DNA of 64,000 nucleotides from Arthrobacter sp. fls2-241-R2A-200. GTDB taxonomy: Bacteria; Actinomycetota; Actinomycetes; Actinomycetales; Micrococcaceae. The DNA lies in the NCBI RefSeq assembly GCF_030209745.1, contig NZ_JARVRJ010000017.1, positions 209,674-273,673 on the forward strand. Reading direction: 5' to 3'. Positions 1 through 7,988 of this stretch are shown here, piece after piece; position 1 is the stretch's first letter; the number at the start of each line of letters is the position of its first letter. The translations under genes and the position numbers were made by a program. Under the pieces are notes generated by a model, which had not been told where the DNA came from, did not search any database, and saw only the letters and a program-made list of their open reading frames with translations.

Positions 1-17
1 GACGCTCAAGGATCGAA

Positions 18-68
18 GGGCTCCCTGTAAGGAAGGGACCCCTGCAAGGCAGGGACGCCTGTAAAGGT
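18..68. repeat. Tandem repeat, 3 x 17 bp (imperfect)
   Basis: Three contiguous 17-bp units (18-34, 35-51, 52-68) share the pattern GGG-A/C-x-CCTG-C/T-AA-G. They lie about 50 bp beyond the stop codon of the small minus-strand gene that ends at 119. No gene is visible in positions 1-118, so this is spacer DNA. It is one of a family of short tandem duplications near gene ends in this window. Confidence 0.75.
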
Positions 69-118
69 TTGCGCTGCTCGGAAGCACGCGGGACGGGCCG
101 CCTTCCGGAGCCCGGGTT

Positions 119-421
119 TCATGAGGGGTTTTCGCTTGATGAATTTTGCTCTTGGTGCGTCTCGGGAGGTTTACCGCTGTAGGGCGCCATCCGCCGCGGT
201 GGGAGCTCTTTGATGAGTTCATTGACCGCGTGGGAGATGAGGTCACGTTCGTGGGCGGGCAGCTCTAATGATCCGTTGAGGTAGGCGTCGATTTCGTACT
301 CGCCGGCTTCTCCAGTGAAGCTGAAGTACCGCATCCAGACAGCGTTGAGCCGGAGACCGGCTTCTTCCATAGCCCGGCGGGTTGCTGGTGCTTGTCCGTT
401 TGGTTCATCGAACGACTCCAC
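119..421 (-). CDS. Conserved hypothetical protein, downstream of GAF-ANTAR regulator
   Basis: A 100-residue acidic soluble protein with no signal peptide or membrane segment. The sequence is amphipathic through the middle (residues 15-75) and ends in a polar, probably disordered tail rich in Ser, Glu and Asn. It starts 8 nt after the stop of the upstream GAF-ANTAR gene, so the two are probably co-transcribed and may be functionally linked. I do not recognise a domain. Function unknown. Confidence 0.6.
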   Translation of the reverse strand: MESFDEPNGQAPATRRAMEEAGLRLNAVWMRYFSFTGEAGEYEIDAYLNGSLELPAHERDLISHAVNELIKELPPRRMAPYSGKPPETHQEQNSSSENPS

Positions 422-429
422 AGGTTCTC

Positions 430-1147
430 CTACTGGTTGGTCATTCCGTTGACGATCTCCCGGGCTATCTCGTGCAAGGGCTTGTCTCCGCCTTTGGAGG
501 CGGAGAGCATGACGGTCAGGGTTTCCCTGGCCGTGAGCTTCATCCGTTCCATGAGCACACCCTGAGCCCGCGAGATCAAGTCGCGGTTGGACAAGGCTTC
601 TACCAGTTGTGAGCTCATCCGCTCCGTGGCTTCCCTGTCCCGGGCGTTGCCGAGCATCACAGCCGCGGGGGTGGCGAGCCGTTCGATGAGGAATACCGAG
701 TGATCATCGAAGGCGTTGGGAGCCGACGAGTAGACCTTGATCGCACCAATGCGCCTTCCTTCGGTTGTCAGCGGGGCGCTGAGCACGGACCGCAGCGGAA
801 GACCGGTGATCCGGGCCGTCCACTCCGGCCAGCGGGTCTCCCTCGTGATGTCCTGGATGAGGATAGGGCGTTGCTCTGCCCACGCGCTCAGGCATGGGCC
901 TATCCCGAGCATGTACTGAAGCTTGTCGGCCTGTAGTACTACCGAGTCCGTTGCGCCTGCGCTTTCACGGCGTCCGCGGGCGTTGATGATTGACGCGCCA
1001 GCACCTGTTGCGCTGGGGTACCGAGTCCTTGAGGACGTACGCGAGGGATTGCACGGCTTTAGCGGCGTTCTCCTCCGTGAGGGAACCACCTGCTGCTGGT
1101 CCTGCCAAGGCAGTAAGTTCACTTGCCAGTGGAAGGAAATCGTTCAT
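430..1147 (-). pseudogene. GAF and ANTAR domain regulator, interrupted by a frameshift
   Basis: The protein would bind a small ligand through a GAF domain and RNA through a C-terminal ANTAR domain, which acts as an antiterminator. The coding sequence is split over two frames. The likely N-terminus starts at an ATG at 1145-1147 (MNDFLPLASELTAL...) preceded by a purine-rich GAGGCGAG. It runs to about 1015 (...AYVLKDSVPQ). The protein then resumes one frame over (ATGAGASIINARG...) through the GAF core (LGIGPCLSAWAEQRP) and the ANTAR helices (LISRAQGVLMERMKLTARE) to the stop at 430. Removing one base near 1010-1020 joins the halves cleanly. Either the gene is broken or the read has an indel. An alternative start inside the second frame would give a protein with a nonsense Arg/Pro-rich N-terminus. 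Confidence 0.75.
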
Positions 1148-1474
1148 TGCTTTCTCGCCTCTATAGTGCCAAGGACTGCCCTGGCTGCCGCGGAACCTGA
1201 TGACCTGACGTGCTGCAGCCACCCGAAGCGGCCCTCGTGTGTGCCTGTTCTACCCAAAAATAGAAAAGACAAACATCCACGACAGCCCGCGCGATTGCTG
1301 CGCCCGAGTTGATTTCGGTCAACCGTCCGCAGAGTCACGCAGAGCATGCGCCTACAGGTCCCACTTACGATCCTAGTCCTGGCCCGCACCGATGGATCCT
1401 CCATCACCGAGCGATCGCACATCGCTGACACATTGGGATCAGAATCACGGTCTTAGAACCGCCACGATCTTTAG
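1148..1474. other. Intergenic region, no gene seen
   Basis: About 330 bp between the start of the GAF-ANTAR gene and the DUF2461 gene, both on the minus strand. It should hold the promoter of the GAF-ANTAR gene. I could not pick out a convincing -35/-10 pair or an RNA structure, and short open frames here lack ribosome binding sites. Confidence 0.4.
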
Positions 1475-1506
1475 ACCCACAGTCTTTCTGACCCACAGTC
1501 TTGCTG
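1475..1506. repeat. Tandem duplication, 2 x 16 bp, next to DUF2461 stop
   Basis: Two contiguous 16-bp units (1475-1490 and 1491-1506), core ACCCACAGTCTT-T/G-CTG, differ at one position. They lie 8 bp beyond the stop codon of the minus-strand gene that ends at 1515, so they sit in its 3' untranslated region. Confidence 0.85.
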
Positions 1507-1514
1507 GCTGTCCG

Positions 1515-2150
1515 TCACGGTGCGGCATGAACGCTGACCCATTGCACCAAGGGCTTGAGCGCTTCCCAACGAGCGGCGACGTGTTCCACCGCAGCGTCCG
1601 TCGAGACCCAGGCAGGCTCTCCCAGATGCTCTCGGGCAGATAGCGTCTTATGTTTGAGCAGCTCACCCCGGGGGTGGTCTTTGTCGAAACCGCGGGGAAC
1701 GGTTTTGAGTTTTTCGCCCTCGACGGTAAACCCGGCGGAGGTCACGGAGTCCATGATGCGCTCCAACTCCAAGCCGCTGTCCGGAGCGTCAACTGCAGCC
1801 CTGAAGCGCGCCAGTTGGGCTGGTGTGTGGGAATGGTATCCGCCGCCCACCAACAGACCGTCAGCGCTGACTTGGAGGTAATAGCCCACGCCCTCCTGGA
1901 TCGCAGCGAAAGCTCCCTGGGCCGTCTTGTACGGAGACTTGTCCTGCGAGAACCTGACGTCCCTATTGGGACGGAAAATTTTGGCTGGCCCGAACTCCGG
2001 CTCCAACTCCGCAAGAAGAGCTGCCAGCGGACCCCGCACGCAGTCGTCGTACGTCTTTTTGTGTTCCAACCACCACTCGCGGTTGTTGTTCTCTTCAAGC
2101 TCGGCGTAGAAGCGGAATGCAGCGGTGGGGATGCCCTCGAATGTGCTCAT
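1515..2150 (-). CDS. DUF2461 domain-containing protein
   Basis: A 211-residue cytoplasmic protein matching the DUF2461/TIGR02453 family along its whole length. Characteristic stretches are FYAELEENNNREWW near the N-terminus, the NRDVRFSQDKSPYKT block around residues 62-76, and a VGGGYHSHTPAQLARFR block near residue 100. The family is widespread and its biochemical role is not established. The gene stands alone between two regions of spacer and starts with ATG at 2148-2150. No regulator or partner is evident next to it. Confidence 0.88.
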   Translation of the reverse strand: MSTFEGIPTAAFRFYAELEENNNREWWLEHKKTYDDCVRGPLAALLAELEPEFGPAKIFRPNRDVRFSQDKSPYKTAQGAFAAIQEGVGYYLQVSADGLLVGGGYHSHTPAQLARFRAAVDAPDSGLELERIMDSVTSAGFTVEGEKLKTVPRGFDKDHPRGELLKHKTLSAREHLGEPAWVSTDAAVEHVAARWEALKPLVQWVSVHAAP

Positions 2151-2207
2151 GAGAAGATCCTATGGATCGGGGCCGAGCGACAACCATAGGCCGCTAAGGC
2201 TATGTGG

Positions 2208-2255
2208 AAAAAGAAAAGGGACACCCCGCCACGGAGATCCGTGACGGGGTGTCCC
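2208..2255 (-). terminator. Rho-independent terminator of catalase gene
   Basis: On the minus strand a long stem (arms 2218-2228 and 2245-2255, GGGACACCCCG against its complement, with a further inner 6-bp pairing) is followed by a T-rich run (complement of the A-rich 2208-2217). It lies 15 bp beyond the katA stop and fits intrinsic termination of that transcript. Confidence 0.9.
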
Positions 2256-2270
2256 AAGAAGCCGTAGAGC

Positions 2271-3767
2271 TTAGAGCTTGTTGGCTGCTTCAGCGTCTGA
2301 CGTGGTCTGGCCGGCACCGAGGTTGGCGCGCAGCTTGGCACCGAGTTCGGCGTCGACGTTGGTCCAGTACTGGATAGCGCGTTCCTTGATAACGGCGCTC
2401 TTCACGCCACCGACGGCACCGGTGATCGTGTCGAGGAAGCGGGCCTTGGCAGCTTCATCGTAGACCTCGCGGTACAAGGTTCCGGCCTGGCCGAAGTCGT
2501 CGTCCTCAGCGTGCAGGGTGTGAGCGGAGAGGGTCAGTTCTCCATCATTCTCCCAGCCACCGGCGGGGGAGAGGGGCTCCACCGCTGCAGGTCCACCGAC
2601 TGAGTTCGGTGCGTACACCGGAGTGGTGGGAGCGTTGAACAGGTAGCGTCCCTGGCCGTCCTGGCTGTAGTTGTGCACAGCGTTCTTTGGCTGGTTCACC
2701 GGGATCTGTGCGTGGTTGGTGCCCACGCGGTAACGGTGCGCGTCCGCGTAGGAGAAGATGCGGGCCTGCAGCATCTTGTCCGGTGAAGCCGCGATCCCCG
2801 GGACGAAGTTCGACGGCGCGAAGGTGGCCTGCTCGATCTGCGCGAAGTAGTTCTCCGGGTTCTTGTTCAGTTCCATGGTGCCCACGTGGATCAGCGGGTA
2901 GTCCGAGTGCGGCCACACCTTGGTGAGGTCGAACGGGTTGAAGCGGTACGTCTTGGCGTCCTCATACGGCATCACCTGGACGTGCAGTTCCCACGAGGGG
3001 AAGTTGCCGGCGTCGATGTTTTCCTGAAGGTCGCGGATGTAGAAGTCTGCATCCGAGCCGGCAAGTGCTTCTGCCTGGTCTCCGGTCATGGAGTCCACGC
3101 CCTGGTTGGACTTGAAGTGGTACTTGACCCAGAAACGCTCGCCGGCCGCGTTGATCCACTGGTAAGTGTGCGAGCCGTAGCCCTGCATTTCACGCCAGGA
3201 AGCCGGAAGGCCGCGGTCACCCATGAGCCAGGTCACCTGGTGCGCCGACTCCGGGGAGAGCGTCCAGAAGTCCCACTGCATATCGGCGTCGCGCAGGTGG
3301 CTGCCCGGGAGGCGCTTCTGGGAGTGGATGAAGTCCGGGAACTTGATGCCGTCGCGGATGAAGAACACCGGGGTGTTGTTGCCGACGAGGTCGTAGTTGC
3401 CCTCTGAGGTGTAGAACTTCACCGCGAAACCGCGAGGGTCGCGCCACGTGTCCGGGGAGCCGTTTTCGCCTGCGACGGAGGAGAAACGGATCAGCATATC
3501 CGTCTCGACGCCGGGCTGCAGGAAGGCCGCCTTGGTGTATGCGGAAACGTCCGAGGTGGTTTTGAACGTGCCGAAAGCTCCGCCGCCCTTGGCGTGAACT
3601 ACGCGCTCCGGGACCCGCTCGCGGTTGAACTGGGCGAGCTTTTCCACAAGGTAGTGGTCAGTCAGGATGATGGCACCGTCAGCGCCGACGGACTTCGAGT
3701 GAGCGTCCGAGGTGACGGGGGCACCGGACTGGGTGGTCGACTGAACGGGCGTGATATTCGCGGTCAT
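2271..3767 (-). CDS. katA: Monofunctional haem catalase
   Basis: Decomposes hydrogen peroxide to water and oxygen in the cytoplasm. The protein has 498 residues, the size of small-subunit (clade 3) catalases. The distal catalytic His is His58 in the RVVHAKGGGAFGTF block, the distal Asn is in YDLVGNNTPVFF around residues 125-135, and the proximal haem-ligand Tyr region is FSYADAHRYRVG in the C-terminal half. A strong AAGGAG site lies about 5 nt before the ATG. The gene follows the Fur-type regulator by only 25 bp, so both are likely one transcript that ends at the terminator at 2208-2255. The context suggests peroxide-inducible expression under that regulator. Confidence 0.97.
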   Translation of the reverse strand: MTANITPVQSTTQSGAPVTSDAHSKSVGADGAIILTDHYLVEKLAQFNRERVPERVVHAKGGGAFGTFKTTSDVSAYTKAAFLQPGVETDMLIRFSSVAGENGSPDTWRDPRGFAVKFYTSEGNYDLVGNNTPVFFIRDGIKFPDFIHSQKRLPGSHLRDADMQWDFWTLSPESAHQVTWLMGDRGLPASWREMQGYGSHTYQWINAAGERFWVKYHFKSNQGVDSMTGDQAEALAGSDADFYIRDLQENIDAGNFPSWELHVQVMPYEDAKTYRFNPFDLTKVWPHSDYPLIHVGTMELNKNPENYFAQIEQATFAPSNFVPGIAASPDKMLQARIFSYADAHRYRVGTNHAQIPVNQPKNAVHNYSQDGQGRYLFNAPTTPVYAPNSVGGPAAVEPLSPAGGWENDGELTLSAHTLHAEDDDFGQAGTLYREVYDEAAKARFLDTITGAVGGVKSAVIKERAIQYWTNVDAELGAKLRANLGAGQTTSDAEAANKL

Positions 3768-3792
3768 CGTTCTCCTTTTTTCTATTTCTTGG

Positions 3793-4260
3793 TTACGTGA
3801 GGTTTACGGGAAGCTGTTGTTTGGACTGGCAGTCCTGGCAGATGCCTTGGTAGAGGACATCTGCGATCCGGATGGTCATGGGCTTGGAGTTCCCACTCCA
3901 ATGCGGCGTGAGGCACGGTGCGTGCCCCACCGCGCAATCGACGTCTTCAACACGGCCGCAACTGGTACAGACGGCGTGGTGGTGGTTGTCGCCCACGCGG
4001 GTTTCATAGAGTGCGGGGGAGTGCGGTGGCTCGAACCGGCGCAGCATCTCAAGGTCAGTCAGGTCGCTGAGGACCACATAGACGGACTGGGCCGTTAGTT
4101 CGGGAAGCTCCTGGCGGGCGGCCGCGAGTATTCCTTCGGCGGGAGAGTGCGGGTGGTGCTGGACTGCTGCAAGCACAGCCAGGCGCTGTTTGGTGACTCG
4201 CCGGCCGTGGGCACGCAGCTCAGCGGCCCATGTTTCCTGTTCGGCTGTGAGTGCGGTCAT
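3793..4260 (-). CDS. Fur family regulator, PerR/CatR-like
   Basis: A 155-residue metal-dependent repressor. The N-terminal winged helix covers roughly residues 10-80, followed by a dimerisation domain. The HHH motif (93-95) belongs to the regulatory metal site. Two CxxC pairs (Cys98/Cys101 and Cys141/Cys144) match the structural zinc site of PerR-type proteins. It is immediately upstream of katA in the same direction, the arrangement known for Streptomyces CatR and mycobacterial FurA. By analogy it senses peroxide and represses itself and katA. Whether it responds to peroxide or to iron cannot be told from sequence alone. Confidence 0.9.
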   Translation of the reverse strand: MTALTAEQETWAAELRAHGRRVTKQRLAVLAAVQHHPHSPAEGILAAARQELPELTAQSVYVVLSDLTDLEMLRRFEPPHSPALYETRVGDNHHHAVCTSCGRVEDVDCAVGHAPCLTPHWSGNSKPMTIRIADVLYQGICQDCQSKQQLPVNLT

Positions 4261-4275
4261 GCATTCATTGAAACA

Positions 4276-4300
4276 CTTATTATTAGGAGTTCACAATAAG
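4276..4300 (-). promoter_or_regulatory. Candidate operator of the Fur-like regulator
   Basis: An AT-rich interrupted inverted repeat, CTTATT (4276-4281) and AATAAG (4295-4300), lies 16-40 bp upstream of the regulator's start codon in otherwise GC-rich DNA. Position and base composition fit an autoregulatory Fur/PerR site. The spacing does not match the Bacillus PerR box exactly, so the assignment is inferred. Confidence 0.55.
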
Positions 4301-4390
4301 GCGTGGCTAACTTAGCGTGAACAAAGCAAAACCTTCCGTAACCTGCCCGTCTTGCGGCCCGGGCTGGTGCGCGCTGCTTAGGCTTACACG

Positions 4391-5662
4391 GTGGCAAAAC
4401 TATTGGCGGACATCACCCCCCTCAAGGAGAGTCCCGCATTTCGACGACTGTGGCTGGGGGCGTCCATAGCCGCCGTCGGTTCCCAACTCACTTTGGTGGC
4501 TGTCAGTTTGGAGGTCTACCGGCTGACCCAACAGAGCCTCTATGTCGGCTTGCTCGGCATCTTCGCCTTGGTGCCCCTCGTCGTTGCGGGGCTATATGGC
4601 GGATCAGTGTCAGATGCTTACGACCGCCGGAAAGTTGCCCTGATTGCTTCCCTGGTCCTGTGGGCATCCACGGCAGGTTTGGCCCTGCAGGCATGGTTGC
4701 ACTTAGGCAACATCTGGATCCTCTACGTGCTGGTAGCTATCCAGAGCGGCGCGCAGGGAATCAACGGACCCGCACGCAGCGCGATCATCCCGCTGTTGGT
4801 CCGCAAGGAATTGCTTCCAGCTGCAAATGCACTGAACATGCTGACGTTCGGCCTTTCGATGACGGCCGGGCCATTGCTGGCAGGCGTACTGGTAGCGAGC
4901 ATCGGCTTCGGCTGGACGTACACCATCGATGTCATCAGTTTCACTTTCGCGCTGTGGGGCCTTTTGGGGCTCCCGGCCATGCCGCCATCCCACGACGCCG
5001 CCCGGCCGGGACTTCGCTCAGTGGTGGAGGGATTCCGGTTCCTCGGCACACGCCCCAACGTCCGCATGACCTTCATCATCGACCTCATCGCCATGATCTT
5101 CGCCCAGCCGCGCGCTCTGATGCCGGCTATCGGAGCCGTGATGATCGGAGGCGGTGAAATCACAGTAGGGGTGCTCCTCGCGGCAACGGCGGTCGGCGCA
5201 TTTCTCGCGGGCCTCTTCTCGGGACCGCTGGGACGGGTCCGACGGCAAGGGAGCGCAGTTGTGTGGTCCGTGATCGGCTGGGGTGGTTCAATCGCCGCCT
5301 TTGGCCTGGTGGTCCTCCTGGCCGGTGAATCAGGGCGTGGAGGCGTGACATCCTGGCTGATTCCCGCGGCTCTTTGCTGCGCGCTCGCCGGAATCGCGGA
5401 TTCCGTCAGCGCCGTTTTCCGAACCACCATTCTCCAGTCGGCCACCCCCGACCATCTCCGTGGGCGCCTGCAAGGTGTGTTCGTGGTGGTGGTTGCCGGT
5501 GGCCCACGCATCGGTGACCTGGTTGCCGGCGGGGTCACCCGATTCCTCAGCGAGGGTGGGGTGCTGCTCGCGGGAGGGATGGTCTGCATGGTCCTGGCCC
5601 TGCTGGCCGCGCGAATCCAGCCCGGGTTTGCGGCGTACGATGCCAAACACCCGACGCCGTAG
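4391..5662 (+). CDS. MFS transporter, EntS-like exporter
   Basis: A 423-residue inner-membrane carrier with about 12 predicted hydrophobic helices. It has the MFS_3/EntS-type opening (SPAFRRLWLGASIAAVGSQLT), a cytoplasmic motif SDAYDRRKVAL near residue 75, and DHLRGRLQGVF in the second half. EntS relatives export siderophores or other small molecules by proton antiport. The nearby iron operon makes siderophore export possible, but no siderophore genes are seen. The start is GTG at 4391 with no clear ribosome binding site, so a leaderless or weakly translated mRNA is possible. Confidence 0.85.
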   Translation: MAKLLADITPLKESPAFRRLWLGASIAAVGSQLTLVAVSLEVYRLTQQSLYVGLLGIFALVPLVVAGLYGGSVSDAYDRRKVALIASLVLWASTAGLALQAWLHLGNIWILYVLVAIQSGAQGINGPARSAIIPLLVRKELLPAANALNMLTFGLSMTAGPLLAGVLVASIGFGWTYTIDVISFTFALWGLLGLPAMPPSHDAARPGLRSVVEGFRFLGTRPNVRMTFIIDLIAMIFAQPRALMPAIGAVMIGGGEITVGVLLAATAVGAFLAGLFSGPLGRVRRQGSAVVWSVIGWGGSIAAFGLVVLLAGESGRGGVTSWLIPAALCCALAGIADSVSAVFRTTILQSATPDHLRGRLQGVFVVVVAGGPRIGDLVAGGVTRFLSEGGVLLAGGMVCMVLALLAARIQPGFAAYDAKHPTP

Positions 5663-5733
5663 GAACAGGACGGCCGCCGTCGTCGTTAAGGTCATTAGCT
5701 AATCCACCTGACAACCAATCCACATGCGAACTG

Positions 5734-6615
5734 ATGAAAGTGACGATGACAACGGTGCGAAACCACAACAACGGCCTCAAGACCGCCGCACTCTTTGGCG
5801 TGCTATGGGCGGTGTTGCTGGGACTGGGCGCCATCATCGGGGCCGGAACGCGGAGTGCCGCGCCGCTGTGGATCATGGCCTTGCTGGGTGTGGCGACCAC
5901 GGCTTACGGCTACTGGAACAGCGATAAAATCGCGATTCGCTCCATGGCCGCCTATCCGGTCAGCGAAGCGCAAGCCCCGCAGCTCTATCAGATCGTCCGG
6001 GAGCTTTCGATGCGGGCCAACAAACCCATGCCGCGGATCTACCTCTCGCCCACCATGACGCCCAACGCCTTCGCCACAGGGCGGAACCCCAAGAACGCCG
6101 CCGTGTGCTGCACGGAAGGGATACTGCACTTGCTCGACGCCCGCGAACTTCGGGGCGTGCTGGGCCACGAGCTCATGCATGTGTACAACCGCGACATCCT
6201 GACATCTTCGGTTGCCGCCGCGGTGGCTGGGGTCATCACGTCCGTGGGGCAGATGTTGTTGTTCTTCGGCGGCGGGGACCGCCGCAACGCAAACCCGCTC
6301 GCCATGATCGCGATGGCACTGTTGGCACCTTTTGCCGCGTCCTTGATCCAGATGGCCATCTCCCGCACGCGGGAGTACGACGCCGATGAGGACGGAGCGC
6401 GGTTGACCGGCGATCCGCTGGCGCTCGCCTCAGCCCTGCGCAAGATCGAGAATGGCGTCACACAAATTCCGCTCCCACAGGACCAGAACCTCGTCAATGC
6501 TTCGCATCTCATGATCGCGAATCCATTCCGTGGCGGCGGAATGCGGCGGATTTTTGCCACGCATCCTCCCATGAAGGAGAGGATCAGCCGCCTGGAGCGA
6601 ATGGCGGTCCGTTAG
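5734..6615 (+). CDS. htpX: HtpX-like membrane zinc metalloprotease
   Basis: A membrane-anchored M48 family protease for quality control of membrane proteins. It has two hydrophobic helices at residues 15-55, then the zinc motif HELMH around residue 145 (followed by VYNRD), a further hydrophobic pair (residues 160-205), and the third zinc ligand in SRTREYDADEDGARL. The 293-residue length is typical for bacterial HtpX. ATG codons at 5734 and 5746 are both possible starts; the second also gives a normal N-terminus. It faces the efeB gene tail to tail with only 11 bp between. Confidence 0.93.
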   Translation: MKVTMTTVRNHNNGLKTAALFGVLWAVLLGLGAIIGAGTRSAAPLWIMALLGVATTAYGYWNSDKIAIRSMAAYPVSEAQAPQLYQIVRELSMRANKPMPRIYLSPTMTPNAFATGRNPKNAAVCCTEGILHLLDARELRGVLGHELMHVYNRDILTSSVAAAVAGVITSVGQMLLFFGGGDRRNANPLAMIAMALLAPFAASLIQMAISRTREYDADEDGARLTGDPLALASALRKIENGVTQIPLPQDQNLVNASHLMIANPFRGGGMRRIFATHPPMKERISRLERMAVR

Positions 6616-6626
6616 CCCCCGCCGGG

Positions 6627-7988
6627 TTAGGAGAACAGGCCTTCGCCGATGAAGCCACCCTGTTTAATGCCCGGTGGCACGGCGAACAGCCCCGAGCCTG
6701 TGTGCTTGAGGTAGTCCACGGAGAGTGTGTCGCCCTTGGCCAGTGCCAGTTGCATGGGCACGTAGTGGGTCCTGGGATCCTTGACGAATGCGATGAAGAA
6801 CAACCCCGCATCCACGTGGCCCAGGCCGTCAGAGCCGTCCGTGAAGTTGTAACCGCGGCGCAGCATCCGTACGCCGTCGTTCTGGTCGGGATGGGCGAGG
6901 CGCATGTGCGAGTCGAGGGGGACCAAGGGGGTTCCGTCCCGCCCGGCGAGCTTGAAGTCGGGAGCGGTGAACTCGTCGCCTCCGGACAGCGGCGCCCCGG
7001 TGCCCTTGGTGCGTCCGATCAAACCCTCCTGTTCCCGAAGCGACGTCCTGTCCCACGTCTCTATGTGCATCTGGATACGGCGTGCCACAAGGTAGCTTCC
7101 CCCGGCCATCCACTGCTCCCCGGCACGGTCCCCGGGAGCCACCCACACATGGTCGTTCAAGAGCGAGTTGTCCTCCACTTTGAGGTTGTTGGTGCCGTCC
7201 TTGAAGCCAAAGAGATTCCGGGGTGTCGCCTGCGCCCTTGAGGTGGAGGACGTGCGCCCAAAACCCAACTGCGACCAGCGCACCCGGACCTTGCCGAAGC
7301 CGATCCGGGCCAGGTTGCGGATGGCGTGGACTGCCACTTGGGGGTCGTCGGCGCAGGCCTGGATGACAATGTCCCCGCCGGTCCGCCCGGGCTGAAGATC
7401 GTCCCCGGGAAAGTGCGGAAGATCGATCAGGGCTTCGGGGCGGCGGCCCTCCAGGCCGAATCGGGCCTTGCCGTCCTTCTCGAAAAGCCCCGCCCCAAAG
7501 CCAAACGTCAAGGTCAAATGTGCGGCGGCGAGATCCAGCGCCTCCCCGGTGTCCTCGGGCGGAGCGTTGTACGGTCCGTCGACGGCGCCAGTCTCGCCGG
7601 TGGGCTTGCCTGCGGTCATGGCCTCCGCTGCGGCGGTCCAATCACGCAGGAGCTTGACCAGGTCCTTGCGGTCCTCGGTGGTTACATCGAAAGCGGCCAT
7701 GTGGAGGCGGTCCTGGGCGGGAGTGGTGATTCCGGCCTGATAATCGCCGAAGAAAGGCACCACGGCGGCATCGGTGCTAGGCGCGGTAGCTCCTGCCGGT
7801 GTGGCCGCGACGGCGTCGTGGCCCAGAAACCCGGCAGCCAAGCCGGCGACGGCCCCGGCACCGCCAATGCCCGCAATGGACAGCAAACCGCGGCGCGAAA
7901 ACCCGCTCGTCTGTCGAGATTCGTTAGGGGCACCCCCGGCTGCACCGCCGGAAACCTCACCGCCGTGTCCGAAAGGGCAGCCGCTCAC
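6627..7988 (-). CDS. efeB: Dyp-type peroxidase / deferrochelatase EfeB
   Basis: The haem peroxidase partner of the EfeUOB iron importer, exported by the Tat system. Twin arginines at residues 32-33 (FSRRGLLS) precede a hydrophobic stretch (residues 36-58), as in a Tat signal. The haem-binding GFKDGTNN motif of Dyp peroxidases is present around residue 255, with the conserved C-terminal RRGYNFTDG region. The 453-residue length is normal. Its ATG overlaps the efeO stop (ATGA), so the two are translationally coupled. Proposed family roles are oxidation of ferrous iron or release of iron from haem. Confidence 0.95.
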   Translation of the reverse strand: MSGCPFGHGGEVSGGAAGGAPNESRQTSGFSRRGLLSIAGIGGAGAVAGLAAGFLGHDAVAATPAGATAPSTDAAVVPFFGDYQAGITTPAQDRLHMAAFDVTTEDRKDLVKLLRDWTAAAEAMTAGKPTGETGAVDGPYNAPPEDTGEALDLAAAHLTLTFGFGAGLFEKDGKARFGLEGRRPEALIDLPHFPGDDLQPGRTGGDIVIQACADDPQVAVHAIRNLARIGFGKVRVRWSQLGFGRTSSTSRAQATPRNLFGFKDGTNNLKVEDNSLLNDHVWVAPGDRAGEQWMAGGSYLVARRIQMHIETWDRTSLREQEGLIGRTKGTGAPLSGGDEFTAPDFKLAGRDGTPLVPLDSHMRLAHPDQNDGVRMLRRGYNFTDGSDGLGHVDAGLFFIAFVKDPRTHYVPMQLALAKGDTLSVDYLKHTGSGLFAVPPGIKQGGFIGEGLFS

